Positions 1 to 8,649 of a stretch of 64,000 bases of DNA are shown here, piece after piece. The translations under genes and the position numbers were made by a program. Source of the stretch: Verrucomicrobiota bacterium. GTDB taxonomy: Bacteria > Verrucomicrobiota > Verrucomicrobiia > Limisphaerales > J093. Positions within the stretch are counted from its first letter, which is position 1. Every line of letters starts with the position of its first letter. The notes below the pieces were generated by a model. That model was given only the letters and a program-made list of their open reading frames with translations. It was not told the origin of the DNA and did no database searches. Location: NCBI GenBank assembly GCA_022710935.1, contig JAKLFY010000023.1:1-64000 (forward strand), read 5' to 3'.

Positions 1-1635
1 CTCGCCGGCCAGGACCAGCGGGCCGTACATCACCGCCACAAGATCCGGATCGTCGAGCATAGGACACAGCCAGAGACGCATTGGCATCTGCATCTCGACC
101 TCCGTCTGGTCCCGCCAGGTGCGGCGGATCGACAGGAACGATCCGTGCTGCGCCGTCACGGCCTGATCCTGGCCGTCGATCTTCAGGGTCACACCCTCGG
201 TCGCCCATTGGGGCACGCGCAGACGCAACTCGAACTCGGTCGGGGCTGCTGCCCCGATGGTCAGTCTCGTCGCGGAGGTGTCGGGGAACGTTGTGTCCTG
301 GCGCACGGTGACGCCCTGATCGCGCCAGGTCAGCTCGCTGGCGATGAACTGATTCACCCAGAGCGTTCGGTCGTTGTGAAAGTAGATCGTGTCGCCGTAC
401 GTGGCGTGGTTCTCGAGGCCGGTCCCGGTGCAGCACCAGAAGGAGTCGCGGGGCGTGTTGAAGTACTTCCAATGCCCCGACGCCAGAGTGACGAAGTACA
501 TCATCATCCCCGTGCGCGGGTCCTGGGTCGCCAGGATCGAGTTGATGAGGTTGCGCTCGTAGTAGTCCATGTACTCCGCGCGGGGCTCCCAGGCGAACAG
601 GTGGCGCGTCAGCTTGAGCATGTTGTAGGTGCAGCAGGTCTCCTGGGTGTGGGCATCGAGTTGGTCGGCCAGGCGATAGGGATCGCTGCGCCAGTGCTCG
701 TCGACGGACGTTCCGCCGGTGCAGTAGGTCCGCCCGTGAACGATGGTGCGCCAGAAGAACTCGGCGATGTGCCGGTTGGCGGGGCTGCCGGCCAGTTCGT
801 ATTGGCGGGCGGTGCCGATCACATTGGGAATGAACGAATTGACGTGCAGCCCCTTGAACTCGTCGCGGTGGAGCATCAGCGGCTGGTTGTACGCGTCGGC
901 ATCGAACCGCCCGGCCAGATCCAGCCAGACCTTATCGCCTGTGACGCCATACAAGTTGGCCAGCGCCTCGTTCATCCCCCCCTGCTCGGTGTGCTCGAGC
1001 ATCTTCTGCATCGCCGCACGGTCAAGAGCATCGAGGCGTTCCTTGGCCCAACGCGCCATGCCCCGGGCGATTTCCAAGGCCTCGGCATTGCCGCAATAGA
1101 CGTGCATGTCGATCAGGCCGGCCCAGATCTTGTGCAGCGTGTACCACGGGGCCCAGACCTGCTTCAGTGCAATGACGCGGTCGATCTGCTCCTCGGGATA
1201 GGCGCTGAGGTAGCCCGAGCCGAGGGCCTTCTGGCACTTGGCCAGCTCGCCGACGATGGCGTCCGCCCTCTCTTTGAGCTCCTGATCGCCGGTGCTGGCG
1301 AACATCAGCGCACAGGCCGACAGGTAGTGGCCCATCGTGTGCCCGCGCAACTCCGTCTTCTCCCACCCGCCCATGGACTCGCCGGGCGTCGGCAACCCCG
1401 CCGTCCGGCGGAAGTGCCACAGCAGGCGGTCCGATTCGAGATCGTGCAGGTAGCGCCTGTTGCGTGCCATCGCCTCGCGGAATGGCCCGTCCAGCAGCCG
1501 GACGTCGCGCAGGTCGAAGGGCCGGGCCTGCAAAGAGACCACCTCCCGACCGCTGGGCCAGACGGACGCGTCCGCGGGGGCATTCGAGAGCCCAATGAGA
1601 TGGGCAAGTATCGCGAGGCAAACGTTGCGCTGCAT
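1..1635 (-). CDS. GH127-type beta-L-arabinofuranosidase, C-terminus beyond window edge
   Basis: Exported glycoside hydrolase of the DUF1680/GH127 family, which removes beta-L-arabinofuranose from plant glycans. The frame stays open from the ATG to the left edge. It begins with a signal peptide (MQRNVCLAILAHLIGLSNAP), followed by the family start FDLRDVRLLDGPF and the barrel motifs GHYLSA and HVNSFIPNVIG. The zinc/cysteine active-site signature is visible: ETC in TQETCCTYNMLKL (about 631-650) and the Cys pair in SFWCCTGTGLENHA (about 421-447). In characterised GH127 enzymes these Glu and Cys residues bind zinc and supply the nucleophile. Only the C-terminal beta domain lies outside the window. 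A decayed copy of the same gene lies near 9 kb on the same strand. Family assignment is firm; the exact sugar is not. Confidence 0.9.
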   Translation of the reverse strand, partial: MQRNVCLAILAHLIGLSNAPADASVWPSGREVVSLQARPFDLRDVRLLDGPFREAMARNRRYLHDLESDRLLWHFRRTAGLPTPGESMGGWEKTELRGHTMGHYLSACALMFASTGDQELKERADAIVGELAKCQKALGSGYLSAYPEEQIDRVIALKQVWAPWYTLHKIWAGLIDMHVYCGNAEALEIARGMARWAKERLDALDRAAMQKMLEHTEQGGMNEALANLYGVTGDKVWLDLAGRFDADAYNQPLMLHRDEFKGLHVNSFIPNVIGTARQYELAGSPANRHIAEFFWRTIVHGRTYCTGGTSVDEHWRSDPYRLADQLDAHTQETCCTYNMLKLTRHLFAWEPRAEYMDYYERNLINSILATQDPRTGMMMYFVTLASGHWKYFNTPRDSFWCCTGTGLENHATYGDTIYFHNDRTLWVNQFIASELTWRDQGVTVRQDTTFPDTSATRLTIGAAAPTEFELRLRVPQWATEGVTLKIDGQDQAVTAQHGSFLSIRRTWRDQTEVEMQMPMRLWLCPMLDDPDLVAVMYGPLVLAGE

Positions 1636-1768
1636 GCAATGATCCTGGTTCTGACCCGGTGGCGACAGTCCTCTGCCGTCGCTGCACCAGGGCCGTGATT
1701 TGCCTGCCGGTATCAAAACGAGATTCCGGCGTCAAGGCTCTCGGGGGCAAGCCCTCGAGGATGCAGCG

Positions 1769-1812
1769 CGTCTGCAGGTCGCCGCTGGGAATCGAGTTTG
1801 CGCCGCGTGGGG
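1769..1812 (+). repeat. Partial copy of the hairpin-containing TIR element
   Basis: The stretch shares a core (GGGAATCGAGTTTGCGCCGC followed by GTGGGG) with the complete elements at 20100-20234 and 28276-28501, and has a diverged left end CTGCAGGTCGCC. The matching right end is missing, so it looks like a decayed copy. It sits between the GH127 start and the histidine kinase stop. Confidence 0.6.
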
Positions 1813-1850
1813 CCTGCCTGCCGGGCGCATTGGCGCCTGTGGTCCCGCTC

Positions 1851-2924
1851 TCAATCCTCGAGTTGCCCGGCCGCCGCGAGGGGAAGCCGGACCGTGACGG
1901 TGGTGACTTCGCCGGGTTGAGAGGAGAAAGCGATGCTGCCGCCGTGGGCCCGCACAATCCACTGGGCGATGGCGAGGCCGATGCCGCAGCCCTCAACGCC
2001 GCTGCCGTGAGCTGCGTCGCCTCGGAAGAAGCGGTCAAACACGCGCGGCAGATTCTCCGAGGCGACTCCGGGTCCGCCATTGCGGATCAGCAACTCGGCG
2101 CTGTCGCCCAGGCGCTGAAGGGCCATCTGGACGGAGCCGTGGGGCTGGTTGTGCTTAATGGCATTGTCTGTGAGATTGAGGAGAAGTTGTTTCAATCGGT
2201 GCCGGTCGCCCTGGACTGTTGTCTCATCGCAGGTTTTCAATTCGACGGTGATCATGCCGGGCCGGGCCAGCAGTTGGGCATCGGCGAAGCTGTCGCGCAC
2301 CAGTTCATCCAGGCGAACGGGCTCGAGGGCCAGCGTCACTTGGCCGGCGTCGGCTTTGGCCAGGAGCGTGAGCGAATCCACAATCCGGGTGAGGTGGACG
2401 ATTTGGTCGATCTGATTGGCGAAGATCTCACGCTGTGCCGCCGGGGTGGCGCTGTCGCGCAGTGCCGTTTCGGTCTCGGCGCGCAACACGGTCAGCGGCG
2501 TCTTGAGTTCGTGCGAGGCGTTGAGGGTGAATTCGCGAATATGAGTGAACGATTCGTCGAGCCGCGCCATCATCGAGTTAAAGACGTCGGTGAGGCGTTC
2601 GAGTTCATCGCCGGTGCCGGTTGGCGGGAGCCGTTCCTGGAGATTGTTGATGTGAATCCGCTCGGCGGCGCGAGTCAGGACTGTGATTGGGGCGCAGGAT
2701 TTCCGGAGCAACCACCAACTGCCCAGGAAGAGCAGAAGCGTGGTGGGCAGGGCGTAGTAGAGCAGGACTTCGCCGACTTCCTCCCAGGCGGGTTCCGGTT
2801 GTCTTCCTTGAGTCTGGCGCCGCTGCCCCTCGACCCATTCGTAGTGCAGCGCTCCAGCCAGCAGGGCGAGCGACAGGAACAGGACGCCCCCCATCCAGAG
2901 CATGAGTCGTGTTCGAATCGTCAC
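1851..2924 (-). CDS. Sensor histidine kinase, partner of the CusR-like regulator
   Basis: Membrane sensor kinase of 357 residues. It has TM1 at about 7-29, a very short periplasmic loop of about 25 residues, TM2 at about 54-74, and a HAMP domain to about 127. The dimerisation domain carries the phosphoacceptor His138 in ASHELKTPL, and the ATPase domain has NLTDNAIKHN, DRFFRG and GIGLAIAQWIVRAHGG. The GTG start is chosen because it overlaps the stop of the upstream regulator gene as GTGA, which implies translational coupling; longer frames add a basic, non-membrane N-terminus. The tiny sensor loop is unlike CusS, whose large periplasmic domain binds metal, so the signal may be sensed in the membrane. 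It probably phosphorylates the regulator encoded just upstream. Confidence 0.93.
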   Translation of the reverse strand: MTIRTRLMLWMGGVLFLSLALLAGALHYEWVEGQRRQTQGRQPEPAWEEVGEVLLYYALPTTLLLFLGSWWLLRKSCAPITVLTRAAERIHINNLQERLPPTGTGDELERLTDVFNSMMARLDESFTHIREFTLNASHELKTPLTVLRAETETALRDSATPAAQREIFANQIDQIVHLTRIVDSLTLLAKADAGQVTLALEPVRLDELVRDSFADAQLLARPGMITVELKTCDETTVQGDRHRLKQLLLNLTDNAIKHNQPHGSVQMALQRLGDSAELLIRNGGPGVASENLPRVFDRFFRGDAAHGSGVEGCGIGLAIAQWIVRAHGGSIAFSSQPGEVTTVTVRLPLAAAGQLED

Positions 2925-3595
2925 GATGGCTCCTTGAGCACGTAGCCGACGCCCCGCACGGTGTGAAGGAGCTTCGGTTCGAAGCCGGCGTCGATCTTCT
3001 CGCGCAAGCGCATGATGTAGACATCCACCAGGTTGCTGCCGGGATCGAAATCGTAGTCCCAGACCTTCTCGACGATGGCCATCCGTCCGCAAATGCGGCC
3101 GGCCGAGCGCATCAGGAACTCCAGCAACAGGTACTCGCGCGGCGCGAGATCAATCGGTGTTCCGCCCCGCTTCACCTTGCGGGTGACCGAGTCGAGCGTG
3201 AGATCCGCGATGCGCAGGACGGGAGTCTTGGCCTCGCTCTGCCGGCGTCCGAGCGCCCGGACGCGCGCAAGCACTTCCTCGAGGGCAAAGGGTTTGGGCA
3301 GGTAATCGTCGGCGCCGGCGTCCAATCCCTCAATTCTTTCGCCGACCTCTCCGCGCGCGCTCAGCAGCAACACCGGGACCGTGATTCTCCGCTCCCGCAT
3401 CTGGCGGACCACGCTCAGACCGTCGCGGCCCGGCAACATGATGTCGAGCACGATCACGTCGAACGGAGTGTTGGCGGCGGCGAGGAGCGCCTCGGAGCCG
3501 TCGTGCAGCACGTCCACCACGTGGCCCTCGGCCTGCAGCGCCTTGCGGATGAACGAGGCGGTCTTGTGTTCGTCTTCGACTACGAGCACACGCAT
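2921..3595 (-). CDS. OmpR-family response regulator, CusR/CopR-like subgroup
   Basis: DNA-binding response regulator of 224 residues. The receiver domain has the acidic pocket VVEDE, phosphoacceptor Asp51 in VLDIMLPGRDG, and Lys101 in YLPKPF. The winged-helix domain ends FEPKLLHTVRGVGYVL, which closely resembles CusR of E. coli (FEPKLIQTVRGVGYML) and places it in the heavy-metal regulator subgroup. The start is the ATG of MRVLVVEDE; upstream codons are not conserved. Its stop overlaps the GTG of the histidine kinase. A palindrome of the CusR-box type lies in the divergent promoter at 5545-5560, so I infer that it controls the flanking envelope genes. Whether the signal is a metal, a peptide or membrane stress is unknown. 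Confidence 0.93.
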   Translation of the reverse strand: MRVLVVEDEHKTASFIRKALQAEGHVVDVLHDGSEALLAAANTPFDVIVLDIMLPGRDGLSVVRQMRERRITVPVLLLSARGEVGERIEGLDAGADDYLPKPFALEEVLARVRALGRRQSEAKTPVLRIADLTLDSVTRKVKRGGTPIDLAPREYLLLEFLMRSAGRICGRMAIVEKVWDYDFDPGSNLVDVYIMRLREKIDAGFEPKLLHTVRGVGYVLKEPS

Positions 3596-3697
3596 GATCT
3601 CCAGAGTAGCGGAGGTCCCTGCCGGAGACAATGCGGGGTTGCGAGTCGGAGAATCGGGTGGGAGGGTTGGGTTCACAGGTCCTTTCGGGTCCCGCCC

Positions 3698-5497
3698 TTA
3701 TCCTTTACCGGCATCCTCAAGAGGCAGCCTCCATGTTTCCGCGGGAGCCAGCACCCGCTCCAGAACGGCATCGGCGCGCCCCGAAGCGCTCGACACGACC
3801 CGGATGCGCACCGGCTGATCGAATGGCGATTGGTTGAGAACCGAGATCTCACCCGCCCCGTCGCCGCGCCGCACGACAAGATCGTGGCCTTTGGTCTTCA
3901 CGAGCTCCAGACGGTCCAATCGAACCAGCAACGGACCATAGAGCGTCGCGATTCGCGAGGACTTGTCCCCGGGAGGACGATTGCCCACGATGCGGACAAC
4001 GGGCGGGCCTTGGGCTGGCCAGCGGGCGATTTCGCGCAGAGCGGGCGTCTCGGGCCCGAGTTGCGCGAGCAGCTTGTCATAGTCCGACACGCAAACGTAG
4101 GCCGGGTAGTCTTGCTGGAGCAACTGCGCCGCCCGCTCAAACGAGGCCAACGGCCAGGCGGTATTGAGGTAGAATTGCAGGGCAAAAGGTGTGTCGACGT
4201 GAACGAGCGGGAAGCGTTCTCCCCAGCACTCACGGACGGCTGCCGCGACTTCACGCATCCCGAGCGTGGTCCGAACGCGCCTGCTACGCCCCAGCAGGAC
4301 ATGATGGTAGAGCATGAGCGATGCGAGCACGAGGACACCCAGCCCGCTCGTGGCGCAGATCAATCTCTTCGTTGACCACAACTGAACCCAGCGCCCCAGT
4401 TCACGTCCCGCCAACAAGGCGGCCGCCGGAATCAGCGGAAAAATCAGGCGGCCGCGTTGGTGAGCGGCGACGCAGAAAAGCACCAGGCCCGAGAAGAACC
4501 AGCAGAACAGGAATCGCTCGAAGCGCCGGGTGGCAGAGGCACGGGCTGGGTCGTTCCAGACGCGCCACCAGGCCACCACGGCCACCAGACTCCACGGCCC
4601 AAATTCCTTGAGGAAGCTCCACGGCGGTTCGTAGAAACCGAGCAACACGGTTTCATGGCGCCCTGTTCCGGTCGCGTGGGCTGCCAGTTCGCGCCCGAGC
4701 ATCTTCTGAATCACGGGCGATCCCGCTTCCATGTAGGCCAGCGCAAACCAGCCCCCGCAGATCCCCAGGAACAAGAGCACGCCTGGCCAGTGCGAACCTC
4801 GCAGGCGCGTTTCGTGGCCGGTGCGCCGCTCCCAGAAATGCGCCAGCAGGCCCCCCGCGCCCAGCACCAGCGCGATCGGTCCCTTCGCCAGCGTGCCGAT
4901 CGCCCCGGCCAGCCAAAACCACGTCCAACCGCGTCCGAGGGACCATGCGCGAAACGCGGCCAGTGCCGCGAGCGTGACGGGCAACGCCAACAATCCATCA
5001 TAGCGCGCGGTGACCATCTGTCGCGCGCCCGCCGCGGAGAGCAGGTAAATGACGGCGCCCAGAAGGCCCGATCGCCAGTCGAATTGCCGCTTGCCCGCGG
5101 CCAGGAGGAGCAGGGCGACGCCAACGGTGGCCAGTGCGGACGGGAGGTAAAGGGCGAAGCGGTTGATTTCGCCGAAGGCAAGCGTCGCGAGACCGGCAAT
5201 CCACATCAAGAGCGGCGGTTTGGAGGCCACCGCGCCTGTCACGTCGTGTTGGACGATCCAGCGCCCGTTTTGGACTGCGTCGAGCACGTAGCTCCCGACA
5301 CGCCGTTCGTTATCCATCAAATTGGGATAGCCCGAGAGGGCGATCGCGAACATGGCCGTCCCCAGCGCCGCGACGAGGAGGTAGAGCGTCCAAGTCGGCG
5401 GCGCAGTGGGGCAAGGGAACGTCTCCGTTTCGGATCGGGCAGGCTCGTGTCCGTGCGCGTCCCCGGGCGGCTCGTGTTTCGTGATGGCGGCGTTCAC
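3698..5497 (-). CDS. GT39/ArnT-like membrane glycosyltransferase
   Basis: Polytopic inner-membrane glycosyltransferase (about 599 residues from the GTG start) of the PMT/ArnT class. These enzymes move a sugar from a polyprenyl phosphate to lipid A or another acceptor on the periplasmic side. The first loop has the acidic pair in NLMDNERRVGSYVLDAV and then SKPPLLMW, the usual substrate-binding stretch. About ten further hydrophobic segments and a soluble C-terminal domain follow. A longer ATG start at 5560 is open, but that ATG lies inside the predicted operator, so I prefer the GTG at 5497 (VNAAITKHE), which still leaves a short N-terminus before TM1. The gene precedes the regulator and kinase genes on the same strand. 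The true acceptor is not shown by the sequence. Confidence 0.82.
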   Translation of the reverse strand: MNAAITKHEPPGDAHGHEPARSETETFPCPTAPPTWTLYLLVAALGTAMFAIALSGYPNLMDNERRVGSYVLDAVQNGRWIVQHDVTGAVASKPPLLMWIAGLATLAFGEINRFALYLPSALATVGVALLLLAAGKRQFDWRSGLLGAVIYLLSAAGARQMVTARYDGLLALPVTLAALAAFRAWSLGRGWTWFWLAGAIGTLAKGPIALVLGAGGLLAHFWERRTGHETRLRGSHWPGVLLFLGICGGWFALAYMEAGSPVIQKMLGRELAAHATGTGRHETVLLGFYEPPWSFLKEFGPWSLVAVVAWWRVWNDPARASATRRFERFLFCWFFSGLVLFCVAAHQRGRLIFPLIPAAALLAGRELGRWVQLWSTKRLICATSGLGVLVLASLMLYHHVLLGRSRRVRTTLGMREVAAAVRECWGERFPLVHVDTPFALQFYLNTAWPLASFERAAQLLQQDYPAYVCVSDYDKLLAQLGPETPALREIARWPAQGPPVVRIVGNRPPGDKSSRIATLYGPLLVRLDRLELVKTKGHDLVVRRGDGAGEISVLNQSPFDQPVRIRVVSSASGRADAVLERVLAPAETWRLPLEDAGKG

Positions 5498-5544
5498 GCT
5501 GCGCCAACTGTCTCGCCTCCGTGTGAAAGCAGGATGAACCGTGA

Positions 5545-5560
5545 ATGACAAAACTGTCAT
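5545..5560. promoter_or_regulatory. Predicted CusR-box-like operator
   Basis: ATGACAAAACTGTCAT is a perfect palindrome of two 6-bp arms with a 4-base spacer. The E. coli CusR/HprR box has the same arms and spacing (ATGACA, four bases, TGTCAT). It lies between the divergent GT39 and GT2 genes, 2 kb from a CusR-like regulator gene. Confidence 0.55.
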
Positions 5561-5680
5561 CCGGCTTTCATTTCGGCGCCATCTCGATCCTCCATTGTGC
5601 CAGCCAATGATGAGTTTCATAGCGCTTGGAGCGGATGCAGGCGACGCCTCGCCTCACACTCGTTTCCGACAACCCCGCGC

Positions 5681-6388
5681 ATGAGTCCGGGGGATGCCTC
5701 ATTCTCGGTCGTGGTTCCCTTCTACAACGAGGAGGACAACGTGCGTTCTGTGCTCGAAGAACTGCGCGCGACGCTCCCACGGGCCGAAATTGTCGCTATC
5801 GACGACGGAAGCAGCGACCGCACCTGGAGGGCTGTCAGTGAAATGACGGGAATCCGGGGACTGCGGTTCGCCGAGAATCTCGGGCAAAGCGCCGCGATTT
5901 ACCACGGACTACACGCGTGTACGGGTGCGGTCTGCGGTCTGATGGACGGTGACGGCCAGAATGATCCCGCCAGTTTCTGGCCGCTCCTCGATGCATTTCA
6001 TGGCGGCGGCGTGGATGTCGTCTGCGGCTATCGGGAGGATCGGCATGACGCATGGAATCGAAAGGCTGCATCGAGGATCGCGAACGCGATTCGCCGCGCG
6101 TTCCTCCACGACGGCATCCGCGACACCGGCTGTTCTCAAAAGGTGTTCCCGCGACAGGCGGTGGACCTGCTGGTCCCGTTCCGGGGACTGCACCGGTACC
6201 TGCCCGCGATCTTCCGGCAGGCGGGACTCCGCCTGGCCGAGGTGCCAGTCCGGCATCGCCCGCGCTTCGCCGGGACATCGAAGTACAACAACTGGTCGCG
6301 TGCCCGCGCGGGGGCCTTCGACCTGATCGGCGTCGCGTGGCTGCTCCGCCGGCAACTGCCCCGGGCCCGAGTCCAGGCAACCAAGTGA
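5681..6388 (+). CDS. GT2 glycosyltransferase, dolichyl-phosphate-mannose-synthase-like
   Basis: Cytoplasmic family 2 glycosyltransferase of 235 residues. Members of this subgroup load a sugar from a nucleotide donor onto undecaprenyl phosphate, which a GT39 enzyme then uses. Visible motifs are SVVVPFYNEEDN, the nucleotide-binding DDGSSD, the metal-binding MDGDGQNDP and the late GCSQKVFPR and RHRPRFAGTSKYNNW. The start at MSPGDASFSVVV gives the normal N-terminus; longer frames add unrelated residues. It has no C-terminal membrane anchor, unlike ArnC. Its stop abuts the ATG of the LAB_N gene, so the two are probably co-translated. With the GT39 genes on both sides it forms a donor-making and donor-using set. 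Confidence 0.9.
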   Translation: MSPGDASFSVVVPFYNEEDNVRSVLEELRATLPRAEIVAIDDGSSDRTWRAVSEMTGIRGLRFAENLGQSAAIYHGLHACTGAVCGLMDGDGQNDPASFWPLLDAFHGGGVDVVCGYREDRHDAWNRKAASRIANAIRRAFLHDGIRDTGCSQKVFPRQAVDLLVPFRGLHRYLPAIFRQAGLRLAEVPVRHRPRFAGTSKYNNWSRARAGAFDLIGVAWLLRRQLPRARVQATK

Positions 6389-6739
6389 ATGAATGACACG
6401 TTGTTCCGAGTTGATCTGTTTGACGTCGCAGTGGTGATCACACCGTGGAAGCTCATCGGGTACTTGGGTGTCGCTCTCTTCGCGGGGCGCTGGTTCGTCC
6501 AGGTGATCGCGTCGCACTCGGCGCGCCGCTCCCAATTCCCGCGCCTGTTCTGGTATATGTCGCTGCTGGGCAGCCTGCTGCTGCTCTCCTACTTCAGTCT
6601 CAGCAACAAGAGTGATTCGGTTGGCGTGCTTTCCAACCTGTTTCCCGCGGCCATCGCGGCCTACAACCTGTTTCTCGAGGCACGGCACGACCGCCGTCAG
6701 GCCGGTGTGAGCCGCTCAGCGCAAGGGGCCTCGAGCTGA
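6389..6739 (+). CDS. LAB_N (lipid A biosynthesis N-terminal) domain membrane protein
   Basis: Small membrane protein of 116 residues with three hydrophobic segments. It matches the LAB_N domain, found at the N-terminus of some lipid-A-disaccharide synthases and as a free protein beside GT2 and GT39 genes. Characteristic pieces are YLGVALFAGRWFVQVIAS, FPRLFWYMSLLGSLLLL and FSNKSDSVG-like SLSNKSDSVGVLSNLFP. Its function is not established; the repeated company of lipid-glycosylating enzymes suggests a flippase or scaffold role. It begins directly after the GT2 stop and is followed within five bases by the truncated GT39 frame. Confidence 0.87.
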   Translation: MNDTLFRVDLFDVAVVITPWKLIGYLGVALFAGRWFVQVIASHSARRSQFPRLFWYMSLLGSLLLLSYFSLSNKSDSVGVLSNLFPAAIAAYNLFLEARHDRRQAGVSRSAQGASS

Positions 6740-6743
6740 AGCG

Positions 6744-7901
6744 ATGACGCATCCGCGACCCAGCACCGTTGGTCCGGTTGGCGAAGAGCGCGGACGACCG
6801 TGCGGCGCCGCAACCCCCGGGACGCGCACGGCCATGACACCTGTCAGGCAACCGATGCTCGAGTCTGAATCGAGTTGCGGCCGATACTCGGAGCGAGTGG
6901 CACTGGCCGTGTTCGTCGTGATCGCCTGTTTTGCCCTGCTGGGCGGGCGCGGCCCCAACGAACCGGACGAGGGGCGCTACGCGGAGATCAGCCGCGAAAT
7001 GTCGAAGAGCGGAGACTGGCTGAACCGCGAGCTGAAGACCGACCAGTCATTTTGCTGCGTGTGGTGGTTGATGATTGGCTGGGTGGTGCCTCCGTTTCTG
7101 GTGCTTTCGTTGAGCGGCTCGAAGCTGATCACCTACGTGCTTCCCCTCTATCCCGCACTGGCCCTGGCGATCGGGGGATGGTGGGAGCGGGTGGGAAGCA
7201 GGTCCGATCTGACCTGGCATACCGCAAGCATCGCAGGGTTTTTCGGTAGCCTAATTGTGGCCCTCGTGGCAGCTCTGCGGTTCACCACGCACACGATACC
7301 CGCCGTGCCGCTGCCCCTGCTCGGGGTTCTGGTCCTGGTCGCACTGGGCATGGGCGCCCTGACCGTGCCGGTCAAGCCCAAGGCCTCCGTGCTGGGAGGC
7401 GGTTTTGCGGCAGCCTCATTGGCCGTATGGATCCTTCTGCTGAGCCAAGCCGCATCGTGGAATGACCTGATGGGGGTCGGAGCATCCATGCGGAGCCTGG
7501 CGCAACGAATTCGTTCTGAGACTGGCAACGAGCCGATGGTCTTCGTCTACGGAGTCAACGTGCCGGGATTGGACTGGTATTTGTCGCGTCTGATCCACGT
7601 TTCCGGAGACCGCGTGGATCATCTCTTGCCGGCGACGCCCGCCCAGCAGGCAAGACTGCTCTCCTCGCCCGCACAATGCTCGACCCTTGCGCCGCCGGGG
7701 CAGCCGGTCTTTGGGGTGGTCAAGTTGACGAAAGTGGGCTCGGACTGGCCGACCAATACGTGGCGCGTTGTTGCGACCGCGGGGTCATTCGCCTTGATCC
7801 AGCGGATGGAGGGGGTCGCGAGCGATTCTTCGAAACCGCCTGTGCCGCTGGCCCGCACGCTTCACGGAGTCTCGATCGGCTCATCTCGGGTCAATGACTG
7901 A
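6744..7901 (+). CDS. GT39/ArnT-like glycosyltransferase with internal deletion, probably inactive
   Basis: An open frame of 385 residues in which two distant parts of an ArnT-like enzyme are joined. The N-terminal part has the expected TM1 and acidic motif (GPNEPDEGRYAEISREM, then SGDWLN). It then jumps, near base 7040, to the late membrane segment PPFLVLSLSGSKLITYVLP. Family members have some 250 residues between these points, including the lipid-binding loops and several membrane helices, and these are absent here. The C-terminal domain is otherwise intact and the frame is preserved. The gene overlaps the next one by eight bases and still sits in the operon. It may be a recent deletion allele, a pseudogene that happens to stay in frame, or an assembly collapse. 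Confidence 0.75.
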   Translation: MTHPRPSTVGPVGEERGRPCGAATPGTRTAMTPVRQPMLESESSCGRYSERVALAVFVVIACFALLGGRGPNEPDEGRYAEISREMSKSGDWLNRELKTDQSFCCVWWLMIGWVVPPFLVLSLSGSKLITYVLPLYPALALAIGGWWERVGSRSDLTWHTASIAGFFGSLIVALVAALRFTTHTIPAVPLPLLGVLVLVALGMGALTVPVKPKASVLGGGFAAASLAVWILLLSQAASWNDLMGVGASMRSLAQRIRSETGNEPMVFVYGVNVPGLDWYLSRLIHVSGDRVDHLLPATPAQQARLLSSPAQCSTLAPPGQPVFGVVKLTKVGSDWPTNTWRVVATAGSFALIQRMEGVASDSSKPPVPLARTLHGVSIGSSRVND

Positions 7902-8649
7902 CGCATCCGCAAGTGAAGCAGGCCGGCGGGTCTCGGCGCAACGGAAGGGAGAGGCATCAGTCCGCGGCATCGGAGGTCGAGAATCCGATTCCGCTGAACA
8001 AACCAGGAGTCGTTTCAACAGCGAGGTTTCCGCCAGGAAATACGCCCGTTCGCTGCATGGAACGGCGACACATCGGCGTGAAATGCTCTGCGTACGCCGG
8101 ATGTTGGGGGGGCTGCCACCCGGATCGAAGGTGTTGGACCTGCCCTCCGGCACCGGACGGCTGCTGCCTCTTCTGGTTGAAATGGGATTCCCGGTGACCG
8201 AGGCGGATTCATCCGTGCACATGCTGGAAAAGGCTCAAGACTATGCGCGGACCCGAGGGATCGCTCAGGGCGTTGAATTCCGTGTCGAAGACGCCTTCTT
8301 GACCAGTTTCAAAGACGCCGCCTTCGACGCCATTCTCTGCAACCGCCTGTTCCATCACTTCCGGGAACCGGAGGTTCGTCGGCGCTGCCTGCGCGAGTTG
8401 GGCCGGATTTGCCGGGGCCCGATCGTCGTTTCTTTCTTCTGCGACTGCTCCTTGGGAGCTTGGATGTTTCGTCTGCGGAACTGGATTCGGCACAGAACGC
8501 CCACCGACCGAATCCCCATCCCGCGCACCCAGTTCATCGCAGACGCTGAGGCGACCGGGTTGCGGGTCGTTCAAACGCTGGCGACGCGTCGCTGGATTTC
8601 CAAACAGTGGTATGCGGTGCTCGAGAGAACTCGGCCAGAGACGGCCTAA
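7894..8649 (+). CDS. Class I SAM-dependent methyltransferase
   Basis: Soluble methyltransferase of 251 residues. Motif I is KVLDLPSGTGRLLPLL, the acidic residue after the next strand is in VTEADSSVHML, and post-I and motif II regions are VEDAFL and FDAILCNRLFHHF. The C-terminal half (RTPTDRIPIPRTQFIADAEA) is typical of a group found near lipopolysaccharide kinases and glycosyltransferases. Its substrate is unknown; context suggests a lipid- or glycan-linked sugar. It overlaps the preceding truncated GT39 gene by eight bases, consistent with one operon from the GT2 gene onward. The 3' end overlaps the last bases of the opposing GH127 remnant. Confidence 0.88.
   Translation: MTDASASEAGRRVSAQRKGEASVRGIGGRESDSAEQTRSRFNSEVSARKYARSLHGTATHRREMLCVRRMLGGLPPGSKVLDLPSGTGRLLPLLVEMGFPVTEADSSVHMLEKAQDYARTRGIAQGVEFRVEDAFLTSFKDAAFDAILCNRLFHHFREPEVRRRCLRELGRICRGPIVVSFFCDCSLGAWMFRLRNWIRHRTPTDRIPIPRTQFIADAEATGLRVVQTLATRRWISKQWYAVLERTRPETA

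Noticed and set aside
145-1698. Long open frame on the plus strand opposite the GH127 gene
   Set aside because: The minus strand encodes a clear GH127 enzyme with active-site motifs; the plus frame has no domain and reflects GC-rich codon bias.
1022-2080. Minus-strand frame starting upstream and running through the GH127 start
   Set aside because: It is out of frame with the GH127 protein and gives low-complexity Arg/Ala/Pro sequence.
2909-4375. Plus-strand frame opposite the response regulator and GT39 genes
   Set aside because: It spans two well-supported minus-strand genes and has no recognisable domain.
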